Source: Halomonadaceae bacterium
GTDB lineage: Bacteria; Pseudomonadota; Gammaproteobacteria; Pseudomonadales; Oleiphilaceae
Reading direction: 5' to 3'
Length of the DNA stretch: 40,259 nt
Assembly: GCA_007692645.1 (NCBI GenBank)
Contig: REBR01000146.1
Coordinates: 1-40,259 of the forward strand
How positions within the stretch are numbered: position 1 is the first letter of the stretch; each line of letters opens with the position of its first letter. Under the pieces are notes generated by a model. That model was not told the DNA's origin. It saw only the letters and a list, made by a program, of their open reading frames with translations, and did not search any database. The translations under genes were made by a program, and so were the position numbers. Positions 17,751 to 27,626 of this stretch are shown in pieces.

Positions 17751-20700
17751 ATGGCCAGCAATCTGCTACTGATTTACGGCGCCCTCTATGCCTTGCTGCT
17801 GATCGCCCTGGCCTGGCTGGCGGAACAGTCTGGCCGCTGGCCCCATAAGGGCCAGGCCATGCTATATGGTTTGTCACTGGGGGTGTACTGCAGTTCCTGG
17901 ACCTTTCTCGGGGCCGTGGGTAATGCCGACAGTGGGGGCTGGAGTTACCTGCCCATTTACCTGGGGCCGATTCTGCTGTTTCTGTTTGGCTGGCCATTTA
18001 TCCGCCGCCTGTTGCTGGCCGGCAGTCGTAACCGGGTCACCTCCATTGCTGACTTTATCGGCTCCCGCTTCGGCAAGGATCAGCGCCTGGCCGCCACCGT
18101 GACCCTGGTGGCAGTCATCGCCACCCTGCCCTATATCGCCCTGCAGTTGCGGGGCATTGCCCTGGCCTGGAGTTCCGCCACTGCCACCCAGTGGGATGCG
18201 GACTTTGCCGTGGGCACCAATGCCAGCTTTTTTGCCGCCCTGTTCCTGGCCTGGTTCGCCATTACCTTCGGCACCCGTATCATCGACGGCAGCAACCGTC
18301 ACCGGGGGCTGCTGACGGTGGTGGCCATTGAATCCGTGGTCAAGCTGTTCGCCTTTCTCGCCCTGGGCCTGTTTGCCACCTGGTACCTGTTCGACAGTCC
18401 CGAGCCCCTGACCAGGGAAGCCTCTGCTTTTAGCTGGCAGTCACTGGGGCAGATGGGGTTTTACAGCCAGATTCTGATCAGCGCCATGGCCATTGTCTGC
18501 CTGCCCCGGCAGTTCCACGTAATGGTGGTGGAATACCACGACGAGAACGCCGCCCGCTGGGCTCGCTGGCTGTTCCCTCTGTACCTGGCACTGTTCGCCA
18601 TTGCGGTCATCCCCCTGGTGGAAGCCGGGCGCATGGCCCTGGGCAACATGGGCATTCCCAGCGACAGTTATGTGTTGGCCCTGCCCGCGGTGGCGGGCCA
18701 GTCCTGGCTGACCCTGGTGGCTTTTGTCGGCGCCCTGTCCGCCGCCACGGCCATGGTGCTGGTGGCCACCATTGCCCTGTCACTGATGATCTCCAATGAG
18801 CTGATTCTTCCCCTGTACCTGCGCCTGCGTAACCGCGCCCGCAACCCCCGGGGGGACCTGGGTAATGTGCTGCGACTGGTACGCCGTGGCGCCATTATTG
18901 CCATCCTGATCATGGGCTGGATGCTGGAGCAATCCACCCGTTTTACCGATGGGTTGTCCTATATGGGGCTGCTGGCGTTTACCTCCAGCGCCCAGCTGAT
19001 GCCTGCCATTGTCAGCGGTCTGTATTGGTCCGGGGCACACCGCCATGGGGTGCTGGTGGGGCTGCTGGCGGGCACCGGCCTGTGGTTTTACTGTCTGCTG
19101 TTCCCGGTCATGGCGGCACCGGATCACCCGTTACTGGTCCAGGGCCCCTGGGGGCTGAGCTGGCTGGCACCGGAAAACCTGTTCCATAGCGGTGCCCTCA
19201 TGGACCCCCTGACCCATGGCATTTTCTGGAGTCTGCTGGCAAATGTGCTGTGCCTGGTGCTGATTTCCCGGCGCAGCCGCCTGGGCTATCTGGACCGGCG
19301 CCAGGCCAGGGCCTTTATGGAATTGTCCCCGGAAAACACGGATACCAGCCAGGATTTCCAGCTGACCAATATTGACATGCAACAACTCCACGCCCTGATC
19401 CGCCCGCTGCTGGGTGATGAGCAGGCAGAACTGCTGTGGAAAGAGCTGGAGCAGCGCCAGGAGCATCGCATTCTGCCCCAGGACCGGGCACCCCGCTACG
19501 TGGTGCAGACGGTGGAGAGCCGCCTGGCTTCCATTATCGGGGCCACCTCTGCCCACCGGGCGATTACCTTGCTGGAGCGCCAGGTGCCGCTGCAGATGGA
19601 GGACCTGGCAGACCTGATGGGGGGTACCTCGGAACAGCTGCAGTTCTCCCGCCACCTGCTGCAGACCACCATGGAAAATCTGCCCCAGGGCATCAGTGTG
19701 GTAGACCGCCACCTGCGCCTGGTGGCCTGGAACGGCCAGTACGAACGCCTGTTCGATTACCCGGCCCGGTTGTTGTACATCGGCTGTCCCATTGCCCGTA
19801 TTTATGAGTTCAATGCCGACCGGGGCCTGCTGTCCCAGACCAGTGGCGAGCAGCCCCATGAGGCGGTGGAGCGGCGCCTGCAGATGTTGCGCAGTGGTCA
19901 GCCCTATCGCCTGGAAAGGCATCTGCCCGGGGGCGGGGTGATTGAGATCCGTGGCAAACCGATCCCCACCGGGGGCTATATCACCGCCTATAACGATGTC
20001 TCTGACTATCACCAGGTGATGTCCCAGCTGGAAGAATCCCGGGCCACCCTGGAGCAGCGGGTGCAGGACCGCACCGCAGCCCTGTCTGAAGCCAACCGTT
20101 CACTGCAGGAAGAAAACCGCTTACGGGCCCTGATTGAAAAGGAGCTGCAGGAAGTGCATGCCAGCAAAAGCCGCTTTCTGGCCGGTGCCAGCCACGACCT
20201 GCTGCAACCGATCAATGCCGCCCGCCTGCTGTCCTCTGCCCTGACCCGGCAGCAGGGGGATGCGGCCCCGCCGGAGCTGAAACACATCGACAGTGCCCTG
20301 GCCAGCGCCGAAACCCTGATCAGCCATTTGCGGGAAATCTCCCGGCTGGATTCCGGCCACCTGGAACCGGACCTGCAGGCCCTGCCCCTGAATGACTTGC
20401 TCCAGGAGCTGATTCACGAGTTTCGCATGAGCGCTGAAGCGAAAGGTATCCGGCTGCGCTTTGTGCCCTGTCGCTACTGGATACGCAGCGACCCCCATCT
20501 GCTGCGCCGGGTGCTGCAGAATTTCCTCAGCAATGCCCTTAACTACACCCGTACCGGGTCGGTATTGCTGGGCTGCCGCCGCCAGGGTGACCATGTGAGC
20601 ATTCAGGTATGGGATAGCGGCAGTGGCATCCAGGAGAAAGACCAGCAGCGGATCTTTGTGGAATTTGAACGGTTACACAATAATGGCCACCGGGAAGTGA

Positions 20701-21245
20701 CCGGGCTGGGTCTGGGGTTGCCCATTGCCATGCGCATCGCCCGGTTACTGAAACATGCTCTGGAGTGTCATTCAGTGCCGGGCAAAGGCTCACTGTTTAG
20801 TCTTACTGTGCCCATCACCAAGGCGCGACCCAAGATATCCAGCGCACCCGCTGAACTGAACACAGACCCCCAGTTACAGCAGTTAAGCGTGCTCTGCATT
20901 GATAATGAACCGCACCTGCTGGCGGGACTGCAGGCGCTGCTGACCCAGTTCGGCTGCCGGGTGACTACCGCCACCACTCTCGGGGAAGCCATGCAGCATT
21001 GCCCCCGGCCCCCGGACCTGATCATTGCCGATTATCATCTGGATCACGGGGAGACCGGTCTGGCACTGACCCAGGCCCTGACCCTGCACTGGCAGCAGCC
21101 CTGCCGTACCCTGATTATCAGTGCCGATGACAGCGACCCCCTGCGCCAGGCCGTGGCAGATGCTGGTCTGGCGTTCCTGGCCAAACCGGTAGAGGCCGCC
21201 AGCCTGCGTCTGAGCCTGCGAAGGCTGTTGCGGCGCCAGGCCTAA
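17751..21245 (+). CDS. SSS-domain hybrid sensor histidine kinase/response regulator (CrbS/MxtR-like)
   Basis: N-terminal multi-TM Na+/solute symporter-like domain, PAS, coiled coil, H-box FLAGASHDLLQPINAARLLSSAL, ATPase GSGIQEKDQQRIF / GLGLGLPIAMRIA, C-terminal receiver LIIADYHLD. AAAGGA RBS before the ATG at 17751. Confidence 0.93.
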   Translation: MASNLLLIYGALYALLLIALAWLAEQSGRWPHKGQAMLYGLSLGVYCSSWTFLGAVGNADSGGWSYLPIYLGPILLFLFGWPFIRRLLLAGSRNRVTSIADFIGSRFGKDQRLAATVTLVAVIATLPYIALQLRGIALAWSSATATQWDADFAVGTNASFFAALFLAWFAITFGTRIIDGSNRHRGLLTVVAIESVVKLFAFLALGLFATWYLFDSPEPLTREASAFSWQSLGQMGFYSQILISAMAIVCLPRQFHVMVVEYHDENAARWARWLFPLYLALFAIAVIPLVEAGRMALGNMGIPSDSYVLALPAVAGQSWLTLVAFVGALSAATAMVLVATIALSLMISNELILPLYLRLRNRARNPRGDLGNVLRLVRRGAIIAILIMGWMLEQSTRFTDGLSYMGLLAFTSSAQLMPAIVSGLYWSGAHRHGVLVGLLAGTGLWFYCLLFPVMAAPDHPLLVQGPWGLSWLAPENLFHSGALMDPLTHGIFWSLLANVLCLVLISRRSRLGYLDRRQARAFMELSPENTDTSQDFQLTNIDMQQLHALIRPLLGDEQAELLWKELEQRQEHRILPQDRAPRYVVQTVESRLASIIGATSAHRAITLLERQVPLQMEDLADLMGGTSEQLQFSRHLLQTTMENLPQGISVVDRHLRLVAWNGQYERLFDYPARLLYIGCPIARIYEFNADRGLLSQTSGEQPHEAVERRLQMLRSGQPYRLERHLPGGGVIEIRGKPIPTGGYITAYNDVSDYHQVMSQLEESRATLEQRVQDRTAALSEANRSLQEENRLRALIEKELQEVHASKSRFLAGASHDLLQPINAARLLSSALTRQQGDAAPPELKHIDSALASAETLISHLREISRLDSGHLEPDLQALPLNDLLQELIHEFRMSAEAKGIRLRFVPCRYWIRSDPHLLRRVLQNFLSNALNYTRTGSVLLGCRRQGDHVSIQVWDSGSGIQEKDQQRIFVEFERLHNNGHREVTGLGLGLPIAMRIARLLKHALECHSVPGKGSLFSLTVPITKARPKISSAPAELNTDPQLQQLSVLCIDNEPHLLAGLQALLTQFGCRVTTATTLGEAMQHCPRPPDLIIADYHLDHGETGLALTQALTLHWQQPCRTLIISADDSDPLRQAVADAGLAFLAKPVEAASLRLSLRRLLRRQA

Positions 21246-21892
21246 CCATTACCCGGATCAGGCAGGTCCAGGCTACCCAGCTTGAGCGCTGCCTGGGTGC
21301 GGGAATGCACTCCCAGCTTGCGGAACACTTCCGTCACATGGGCCTTCACCGTGGCTTCGGTCACTGTCAGCTCATAGGCAATCTGCTTGTTCAGCAACCC
21401 CTGGCTGATCATGGTGGCGACCCGGAACTGCTGTGGGGTCAGCTCCCCCAGGGCCGCTGCAACCCCGGACTCCTCAGCACCAATGGCCGGCCGCGACAGA
21501 TCCACCCCGGAAGGGAACGACAGATCACCCCGGGCCACCCGCTGTACCGCAGCCCCTATGGCTTCCATGGAAGCACTCTTGGAAATAAAACCGGCAGCCC
21601 CATGGTCTGCCGCCCGGCGAATGATGTTGTCCTGCTCATTGGCGGACACCATCAGCACCGGCGTTTGGGCATAGTGGGCGGTGAGAAATAACAGGGCACT
21701 GAAACCGTGTGCCCCCGGCATATGCAGGTCCAGCAATACCAGTGCCGGTTGTGGATGCTCCACCAGGCATTGCTGCAACTGCGCAAAACTGGCGGCTTCT
21801 ACAACATCCGCCCCGGGCATGGCCTGGCGGATAACGTCCTGCAGCGCAGCACGAAACAGCGGGTGGTCGTCGGCAATGATTAATGAAGCCAT
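21242..21892 (-). CDS. NarL/LuxR-family response regulator (CrbR/ErdR-like)
   Basis: SLIIADDHPLFRAALQDV, LVLLDLHMPG, C-terminal HTH LTPQQFRVATMISQGLLNKQIAYELTVTEATVKAHVTEVFRKLGV. Confidence 0.92.
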   Translation of the reverse strand: MASLIIADDHPLFRAALQDVIRQAMPGADVVEAASFAQLQQCLVEHPQPALVLLDLHMPGAHGFSALLFLTAHYAQTPVLMVSANEQDNIIRRAADHGAAGFISKSASMEAIGAAVQRVARGDLSFPSGVDLSRPAIGAEESGVAAALGELTPQQFRVATMISQGLLNKQIAYELTVTEATVKAHVTEVFRKLGVHSRTQAALKLGSLDLPDPGNG

Positions 21893-21953
21893 GGTGTGGT
21901 GTTCTTATTGTTGAATGCGACACAACCTTAGACTGAATGCGGGTGCACAGACA

Positions 21954-21985
21954 ATAAAAAAGGCGGGGAAACCCCGCCTTTTTTA
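21954..21985. terminator. Bidirectional Rho-independent terminator
   Basis: ataaaaaaggcgggGAAAccccgccttttttat: GC stem with A tract on one side and T tract on the other. Confidence 0.9.
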
Positions 21986-22014
21986 TGCTTTCAATGAATT
22001 AGAGGGGATCAGCC

Positions 22015-22326
22015 TCAGAAGCCTTCCTGCTCATCTTCCTCTGCGTCGATATCCGCGTCATCGTCATCTTCACCCCACTCATCGTCCTGATCCTGTTCCT
22101 GATCCCAGCCTTCCTGCTCTTGCTCACCAGGACGCTGCTCTTGATGCTCCTGCTGCTGTTGCGGATCACCGTAGGCTTCCCCTTCCTGCTGCTGTTGCTG
22201 CTGACCCCGGGGGTCCTGCTCACCAGCACCACCGCCGGCCCCTGTGCCTGCAGCACCCCCGAACGCTACCGGGGCGGAAAACAGAAATGCGGTGGCTATC
22301 AATCCAATAAAACCTTTAATCATCAT
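22015..22326 (-). CDS. Small secreted Q/E/D-rich low-complexity protein of unknown function
   Basis: AAGGAG RBS; signal peptide MMIKGFIGLIATAFLFSAPVAFG; then GEQDPRGQQQQQQ...DDEWGEDDDDADIDAEEDEQEGF; terminator downstream at 21954-21985. Confidence 0.75.
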   Translation of the reverse strand: MMIKGFIGLIATAFLFSAPVAFGGAAGTGAGGGAGEQDPRGQQQQQQEGEAYGDPQQQQEHQEQRPGEQEQEGWDQEQDQDDEWGEDDDDADIDAEEDEQEGF

Positions 22327-22515
22327 ATGCTCCTTGATGTCGCTGTACCTGTCGCAAGCAGGTGTAAGATGTAAAGCTCAGTTCCATACTACGCTCTCCA
22401 CCCTACCCTGCCTTGTACGGCCAGTTACTCTTTATCCATACCACCAGGAAACATTTACAGGCTTTTTTTTTCAGGCCACTGAAGCCTTCTAATTCCATAT
22501 TTTAACCCATAAAAA

Positions 22516-22541
22516 AAGGCCGCCCTGGTTAACAGAGCGGC
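22516..22541 (-). terminator. Probable terminator downstream of acs
   Basis: ggccgc-N13-gcggcc inverted repeat with a run of A on the + side (T run on the minus strand). Confidence 0.65.
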
Positions 22542-22614
22542 CAAAAGCGGCAAGCTATCTGGCGATAGTTCCTGTCGCCTGAGGAGCGCTGCCGTCTCCG
22601 GCAGCCAACGACCT

Positions 22615-22680
22615 TCAATCCGACTTGTGATCGTCAATCAGGCCTGCCACCACCCGGGGATCTACCCGGGCAGCGGCGAT
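22615..22680 (-). pseudogene. Diverged partial second copy of the acs 3' end
   Basis: Minus strand reads ...ARVDPRVVAGLIDDHKSD* beside the acs tail [19 protein letters not shown]; 33 of 45 nt identical by hand alignment. Confidence 0.6.
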
Positions 22681-22688
22681 GTTGCTTT

Positions 22689-24644
22689 TTAACCCGCTGC
22701 AGCCTTGTGGCCTTCAATCAGGTCTTCAACCACTGAGGGGTCTGCCAGGGTGGAGGTATCCCCCAGTTGGTCGTATTCGTCTGCCGCGATCTTGCGCAGG
22801 ATGCGACGCATGATCTTGCCGGAACGGGTCTTGGGCAGGCCATCGGCCCACTGGATATGGTCCGGTGTGGCGATGGGGCCGATTTCCTTGCGCACCCATT
22901 TCTTCAGCTCTGCCGCCAGTTCGTCACTGGGGGTAAAGCCGTGGTTCAGGCTGACGTAGACATAAATGCCCTGACCCTTGATCTCATGGGGGCACCCCAC
23001 CACAGCGGCCTCTGCTACCGCTTCGTGGGCCACCAGGGCGCTCTCCACTTCCGCGGTGCCCATGCGGTGGCCGGAGACGTTCAGCACATCATCCACCCGG
23101 CCGGTGATCCAGTAATAGCCGTCTTCGTCACGACGGGCGCCGTCGCCGGTGAAGTAGCAGTTGTCGTAAGTGGAGAAATAGGTTTCCACAAACCGGTCAT
23201 GGTTGTGCAGGATGGTGCGCATCTGGCCGGGCCAGCTGCCCTTGAGCACCAGGTTGCCGTTAGTGGCACCGGTGAGCTCATTGCCATCCGCATCCACCAG
23301 GGCCGGGCGGACACCGAAGAACGGCAAGGTGGCGGAGCCGGGCTTCAGTGGCGTCGCTCCCGGTAACGGGGTAATCAGTGCCGCACCGGTTTCGGTCTGC
23401 CACCAGGTGTCCACAATGGGGCACTGGCCGTTACCGAATTTCTGGTGAAACCAGCGCCAGGCCTGGGGCTGAATCGGCTCACCCACGGTGCCCAGCAGCT
23501 TCAGGGAACTCAGATCGCAGCCGGCGGTGGCCTTGTCACCTTCCGCCATCAGGGCGCGAATGGCGGTGGGGGCAATGTAGAAGGTGCTGACGTTGAACTT
23601 ATCAATGATCCGCGCCATGCGGCCCGCATCCGGATAGGTGGGCACGCCTTCGAACATCAAGGTGGTGCCGCCATTGATCAGGGGGGCATAGACCACGTAG
23701 GAGTGGCCAGTGATCCAGCCCACATCAGCGCCACACCAGTACACTTCACCGGGGCGGTAATCGAACACGTATTCGTGGGTCATGCCCGCATACAGCAGGT
23801 AACCGGCGGTGCTGTGCACCACCCCCTTGGGCTGGCCGGTGGAGCCGGAGGTGTACAGCACAAACAGCGGGTCTTCCGCGTTCACTGCCACCGGTTCGCA
23901 CTCGGCTGACTGGCTTTTGACCAGTTCATGGTAGTCCTGGTCCACCGGCTGCTTCGGCACGTCAGCACCGGTGTGCTTGAGCATGACTACGTGCTCGATG
24001 CGGGTGCTGCGGCACAGGGTCAGGGCCTCGTCCACGTTGCCCTTGAGGGGAATGGTGCGGCCACCGCGACGGCCCTGGTCGGCGGTCAGCACTACCCGGC
24101 TGCCGCCATCGTCCATACGCCCTGCCAGGGCCTCCGGGGAGAAGCCGGCAAACACCACACTGTGCACCGCACCCAGGCGGGCACAGGCCAGCATGGCATA
24201 GGCCGCTTCCGGCACCATGGGCATGTACAGGGTGACCACGTCGCCTTTCTTAACACCCAGACTTTTCAGGGCGTTGGCCAGGCGGCTGACTTCCTGGTGC
24301 AGCTCGCTGTAGCTGATCACCCGGCTGGGCTGACCTTCTTCATCCGGCTCCCAGATAATGGCGGGCTGACCGCCCCGCTCTGCCAGATGGCGGTCGATAC
24401 AATTGGCGGACGCGTTAAGACTGCCATCTTCAAACCAGCGGATATGCACATCATCACGTTGGAATGAACAATCACTGACCTTGGTAAAGGGGGTGATCCA
24501 GTCCAGGCGCTGCCTGCCCTGCTCACCCCAGAACCCGTCCGGGTCATCCAGGGACCGCTGGTACATGGCTTTATAGTCGTCTGCGCTGATCAGTGCATTA
24601 CGGACAAAGTGCTCCGCGATGGGGTAGACCGTCTCTTCGCTCAT
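22689..24644 (-). CDS. acs: Acetyl-CoA synthetase
   Basis: [111 protein letters not shown]. Confidence 0.97.
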   Translation of the reverse strand: MSEETVYPIAEHFVRNALISADDYKAMYQRSLDDPDGFWGEQGRQRLDWITPFTKVSDCSFQRDDVHIRWFEDGSLNASANCIDRHLAERGGQPAIIWEPDEEGQPSRVISYSELHQEVSRLANALKSLGVKKGDVVTLYMPMVPEAAYAMLACARLGAVHSVVFAGFSPEALAGRMDDGGSRVVLTADQGRRGGRTIPLKGNVDEALTLCRSTRIEHVVMLKHTGADVPKQPVDQDYHELVKSQSAECEPVAVNAEDPLFVLYTSGSTGQPKGVVHSTAGYLLYAGMTHEYVFDYRPGEVYWCGADVGWITGHSYVVYAPLINGGTTLMFEGVPTYPDAGRMARIIDKFNVSTFYIAPTAIRALMAEGDKATAGCDLSSLKLLGTVGEPIQPQAWRWFHQKFGNGQCPIVDTWWQTETGAALITPLPGATPLKPGSATLPFFGVRPALVDADGNELTGATNGNLVLKGSWPGQMRTILHNHDRFVETYFSTYDNCYFTGDGARRDEDGYYWITGRVDDVLNVSGHRMGTAEVESALVAHEAVAEAAVVGCPHEIKGQGIYVYVSLNHGFTPSDELAAELKKWVRKEIGPIATPDHIQWADGLPKTRSGKIMRRILRKIAADEYDQLGDTSTLADPSVVEDLIEGHKAAAG

Positions 24645-24736
24645 GGGAAATCTCCTGTTCCTCAGCCGTGGTGCCGGGCCGTGTCGGTGGCTCAAATCAT
24701 GGCCATCAGTCTCCACCAGCCCGCAGCAGGGCGCTA

Positions 24737-24775
24737 TTAGACCATGGTCTAACCCCGCCTTAGACCAAAGTCCAA
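24737..24775. promoter_or_regulatory. Two tandem palindromic operator candidates between acs and actP operons
   Basis: TTAGACCATGGTCTAA (24737-24752, perfect palindrome) and TTAGACCAAAGTCCAA (24760-24775, imperfect), centres 23 bp apart. Confidence 0.75.
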
Positions 24776-24891
24776 TGGTGGTAGAAACCGTTAGGATTAA
24801 AGCTAGGGGTCACAGGTGGCTGTTCGCCTGTCATACGCGCACTAACAAAAGCAGGCTTCACCAATAAAAGCTGTTAACGGGGGAAACACCC

Positions 24892-25167
24892 ATGGCATTT
24901 AAAACTGAAGACCTTAAAAAGGCCTACTGGCGGGATAACCTCAAGATCGTCGGGGTGTTGTTGAGCATCTGGTTCGCTGTGTCCTACGGGGCCGGGATTC
25001 TGTTTGTTGATCAACTGAATAATTTCTCTATCGGCGGTTACCCAATGGGCTTCTGGTTCGCCCAGCAAGGTGCCATTTATGTCTTTGTGATACTGATTTT
25101 TGTCTACACCCGGCTCATGGGCCGGCTGGATCGCAAATACGGTGTTGAAGAAGTCGACGAAAAATAA
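24892..25167 (+). CDS. DUF485 domain-containing membrane protein (YjcH-like)
   Basis: Small 2-TM protein (IVGVLLSIWFAVSYGAGILFVDQLN...GGYPMGFWFAQQGAIYVFVILIFVYTRLM) directly upstream of actP. Confidence 0.92.
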   Translation: MAFKTEDLKKAYWRDNLKIVGVLLSIWFAVSYGAGILFVDQLNNFSIGGYPMGFWFAQQGAIYVFVILIFVYTRLMGRLDRKYGVEEVDEK

Positions 25168-25181
25168 CAGGAGTCCCAACA

Positions 25182-26912
25182 ATGGACCAGCAAACACTGA
25201 TCTACCTTGTAGTCGGGGCGACCTTTGCCCTCTACATCGGTATTGCGATCTACTGCAAAGCCGGCTCAACCAAAGAGTTCTATGTCGCCTCCGCAGGCGT
25301 TAACCCAATAGCCAATGGTATGGCCACCGCTGCTGACTGGATGTCTGCCGCCAGCTTTATTTCCATGGCCGGCATGCTTGCCTTTATGGGCTATGAAGGC
25401 TCGGTATTCCTGATGGGCTGGACCGGTGGCTTCTGTCTGCTTGCCATGCTGCTGGCACCTTACCTGCGTAAGTTCGGCAAATTTACGGTACCGGAGTTTA
25501 TCGGTGACCGTTACTACTCCAAGACGGCCCGGGTCATTGCCGTTGTCTGTCTGATCATGGCATCACTGACCTATGTTATCGGCCAGATGACCGGTACCGG
25601 TATTGCCTTCTCCCGCTTCCTGGAAGTGAATTACAACACCGGCCTGTCTATCGGCATGGTCATTGTTTTCATTTACGCGGTTATGGGTGGCATGAAGGGC
25701 ATCACCTATACCCAGATCGCCCAGTACTGCGTCATGATCATGGCTTACACCATTCCTGCCATCTTTATCTCGCTGCAACTGACCGGCTGGGCAATACCAC
25801 AGATCGGTCTCGGTTCCGGACTGGTGGATGGTGGCCAACTGGTACTGGATCGCCTGGATCAGGTGCTCTCAGAGCTGGGCTTCAGTGAATACACCTCCAC
25901 CGCCGGCCTCTCTACCACCAACATGTTCTTCTACACCCTGAGCCTGATGATCGGTACTGCGGGTCTGCCCCACGTGATTATCCGCTTCTTCACCGTACCC
26001 CGTGTCCGTGACGCCCGCTCCTCTGCCGGTTGGGCCCTGTTCTTTATTGCCATTCTCTACACCACTGCCCCGGCTGTGGCAGGTATGGCGCGACTGAACC
26101 TGATTGATACCCTGGGTGCCACTTCCGAGACCGCCATGGTCATCGAAGAGCGTCCCCAATGGTTCAAGAACTGGGAATCCACTGGTCTGTTGTCCATCGA
26201 TGACAAGAACCAGGATGGCCGTGCCAACTACACCTCCGATCCGGCAACCAACGAAGTGAACGTCAACCGGGATATTATCGTGCTGGCCAATCCGGAAATT
26301 GCCGGTCTGCCAAGCTGGGTGATTGCCCTGGTGGCTGCAGGTGGTCTGGCAGCTGCGTTGTCCACGGCAGCAGGTCTGTTGCTGGCGATATCCTCGGCAG
26401 TGTCTCACGACCTGTTGAAAGGGGTGTTCAAGCCGAATATCACCGAGAAACAGGAGCTGTTGGCGAGCCGTGTCTCCATGGCAGGTGCCATAGCCTTGGC
26501 CGGGTATCTAGGGTTCAATCCACCGGATTTTGCCGCGGGTACTGTCGCTATCGCCTTTGGTATTGCCGCAGCCAGTCTGTTCCCGGTACTGATGTTGGGT
26601 ATCTTCTACAAGCGTTGTAATAAAGAAGGTGCCATTGCCGGCATGATCACCGGTCTGGTGGTGAACCTGCTGTATGTGTTCCAGCATACCGGTTGGTTCT
26701 TCATTGAAGGCACCTCGTTCCTCGGTCCCATGCAGGCCAACTGGTTCCTGGGCATTGAGCCCAACGCCTTTGGCTCCATGGCAGCACTGTTCAACTTTGC
26801 CGTGGCCATCATCGTGTCCAACCTGACTCCACCACCACCCAAGTATATTCAGGATCTGGTGGACGAAGTTCGGGTACCGGTGGGCGCAAAACTGGCGCCG
26901 GATATCCACTAA
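25182..26912 (+). CDS. actP: Cation/acetate symporter (SSS family)
   Basis: GVNPIANGMATAADWMSAASFISMAG, GTAGLPHVIIRFFTVPRVRDARSSAGWAL; acs/DUF485 context. Confidence 0.95.
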   Translation: MDQQTLIYLVVGATFALYIGIAIYCKAGSTKEFYVASAGVNPIANGMATAADWMSAASFISMAGMLAFMGYEGSVFLMGWTGGFCLLAMLLAPYLRKFGKFTVPEFIGDRYYSKTARVIAVVCLIMASLTYVIGQMTGTGIAFSRFLEVNYNTGLSIGMVIVFIYAVMGGMKGITYTQIAQYCVMIMAYTIPAIFISLQLTGWAIPQIGLGSGLVDGGQLVLDRLDQVLSELGFSEYTSTAGLSTTNMFFYTLSLMIGTAGLPHVIIRFFTVPRVRDARSSAGWALFFIAILYTTAPAVAGMARLNLIDTLGATSETAMVIEERPQWFKNWESTGLLSIDDKNQDGRANYTSDPATNEVNVNRDIIVLANPEIAGLPSWVIALVAAGGLAAALSTAAGLLLAISSAVSHDLLKGVFKPNITEKQELLASRVSMAGAIALAGYLGFNPPDFAAGTVAIAFGIAAASLFPVLMLGIFYKRCNKEGAIAGMITGLVVNLLYVFQHTGWFFIEGTSFLGPMQANWFLGIEPNAFGSMAALFNFAVAIIVSNLTPPPPKYIQDLVDEVRVPVGAKLAPDIH

Positions 26913-26929
26913 CCTTTAAAGTGACTAAC

Positions 26930-26956
26930 GCGGGGGCGTGGTGCCCCCGCTTTTTT
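26930..26956 (+). terminator. Rho-independent terminator after actP
   Basis: gcgggggcgtggtgcccccgctttttt. Confidence 0.9.
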
Positions 26957-26963
26957 CCTGCCA

Positions 26964-27043
26964 CTGTAGGAGCCTGCCCTGGCAGCGCTCCATGGCAAGC
27001 CCGACCGGCACCCGCACTGGGCTGCCAGGACCGGCTCCTACAG
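26964..27043. repeat. Large imperfect inverted repeat, REP-like (ctgtaggagcc...ggctcctacag)
   Basis: Outer arms ctgtaggagcc/ggctcctacag and inner ctggcag/ctgccag, located between actP and the next gene. Confidence 0.6.
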
Positions 27044-27094
27044 GGACAGATTGCGCTGATAACAACACGGCCACAGGCCAAAAGAGGACACCCC

Positions 27095-27604
27095 ATGCTG
27101 CTGAAAAACGGACACGTTATTGTCGCCATGCTGGTGGCACCGGTGCTGGCGGTAATCAGCTACTTTGCGGTGGATTTCATGGTCCGTGATGATCCCCAGG
27201 TGGCTCAGCCCGGGGACGAGTACCGCCTGATCTCCCGCTCTAACTGTCGCTATGAAAGCGGTGAATGCGTCATGGAAAATGGTGAATTCCGGCTCACCTT
27301 TACCGCTGAGAGCACCGCCCCTGACCGGGTCATGCTGCGGGTCAGTTCTGCTCACCCGCTCCAGGGCATTCAGGCTGCCTGGGCAGATAATCCAGACCAG
27401 GATGGCCCTTCCGGCACCTTGTCACCGGTCAACGGCGATCGCCTGCAGTGGCAGGGTGAAGTGCCCGCCACCTCCGGCCAGGATGCGTTCCTGAGAGTCG
27501 CAGCCAAAGCCAACGACGCGGTGTATTTTGGCCAGACACATGCTCGCTTCATGAATTATGAAACGAGTTACGGTGAAGATTTCCGTATCAACCGGGGTCA
27601 GTAA
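27095..27604 (+). CDS. Conserved hypothetical protein with N-terminal TM segment
   Basis: AGAGGA RBS and ATG at 27095; MLLKNGHVIVAMLVAPVLAVISYFAVDFMV; soluble domain predicted extracytoplasmic. Confidence 0.75.
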   Translation: MLLKNGHVIVAMLVAPVLAVISYFAVDFMVRDDPQVAQPGDEYRLISRSNCRYESGECVMENGEFRLTFTAESTAPDRVMLRVSSAHPLQGIQAAWADNPDQDGPSGTLSPVNGDRLQWQGEVPATSGQDAFLRVAAKANDAVYFGQTHARFMNYETSYGEDFRINRGQ

Positions 27605-27626
27605 ACGGCCACCACCGGAGTCACCC

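Noticed and set aside
19131-20012. 293 aa minus-strand ORF within the SSS kinase
   Set aside because: Antisense shadow ORF; no recognisable domain.
22455-22637. 60 aa minus-strand ORF between the Q/E/D-rich gene and acs
   Set aside because: Overlaps the likely terminator hairpin and the acs-tail scar; no RBS or family recognised.
23445-24467. Plus-strand ORFs (154 and 179 aa) opposite acs
   Set aside because: Antisense to strongly conserved acs.
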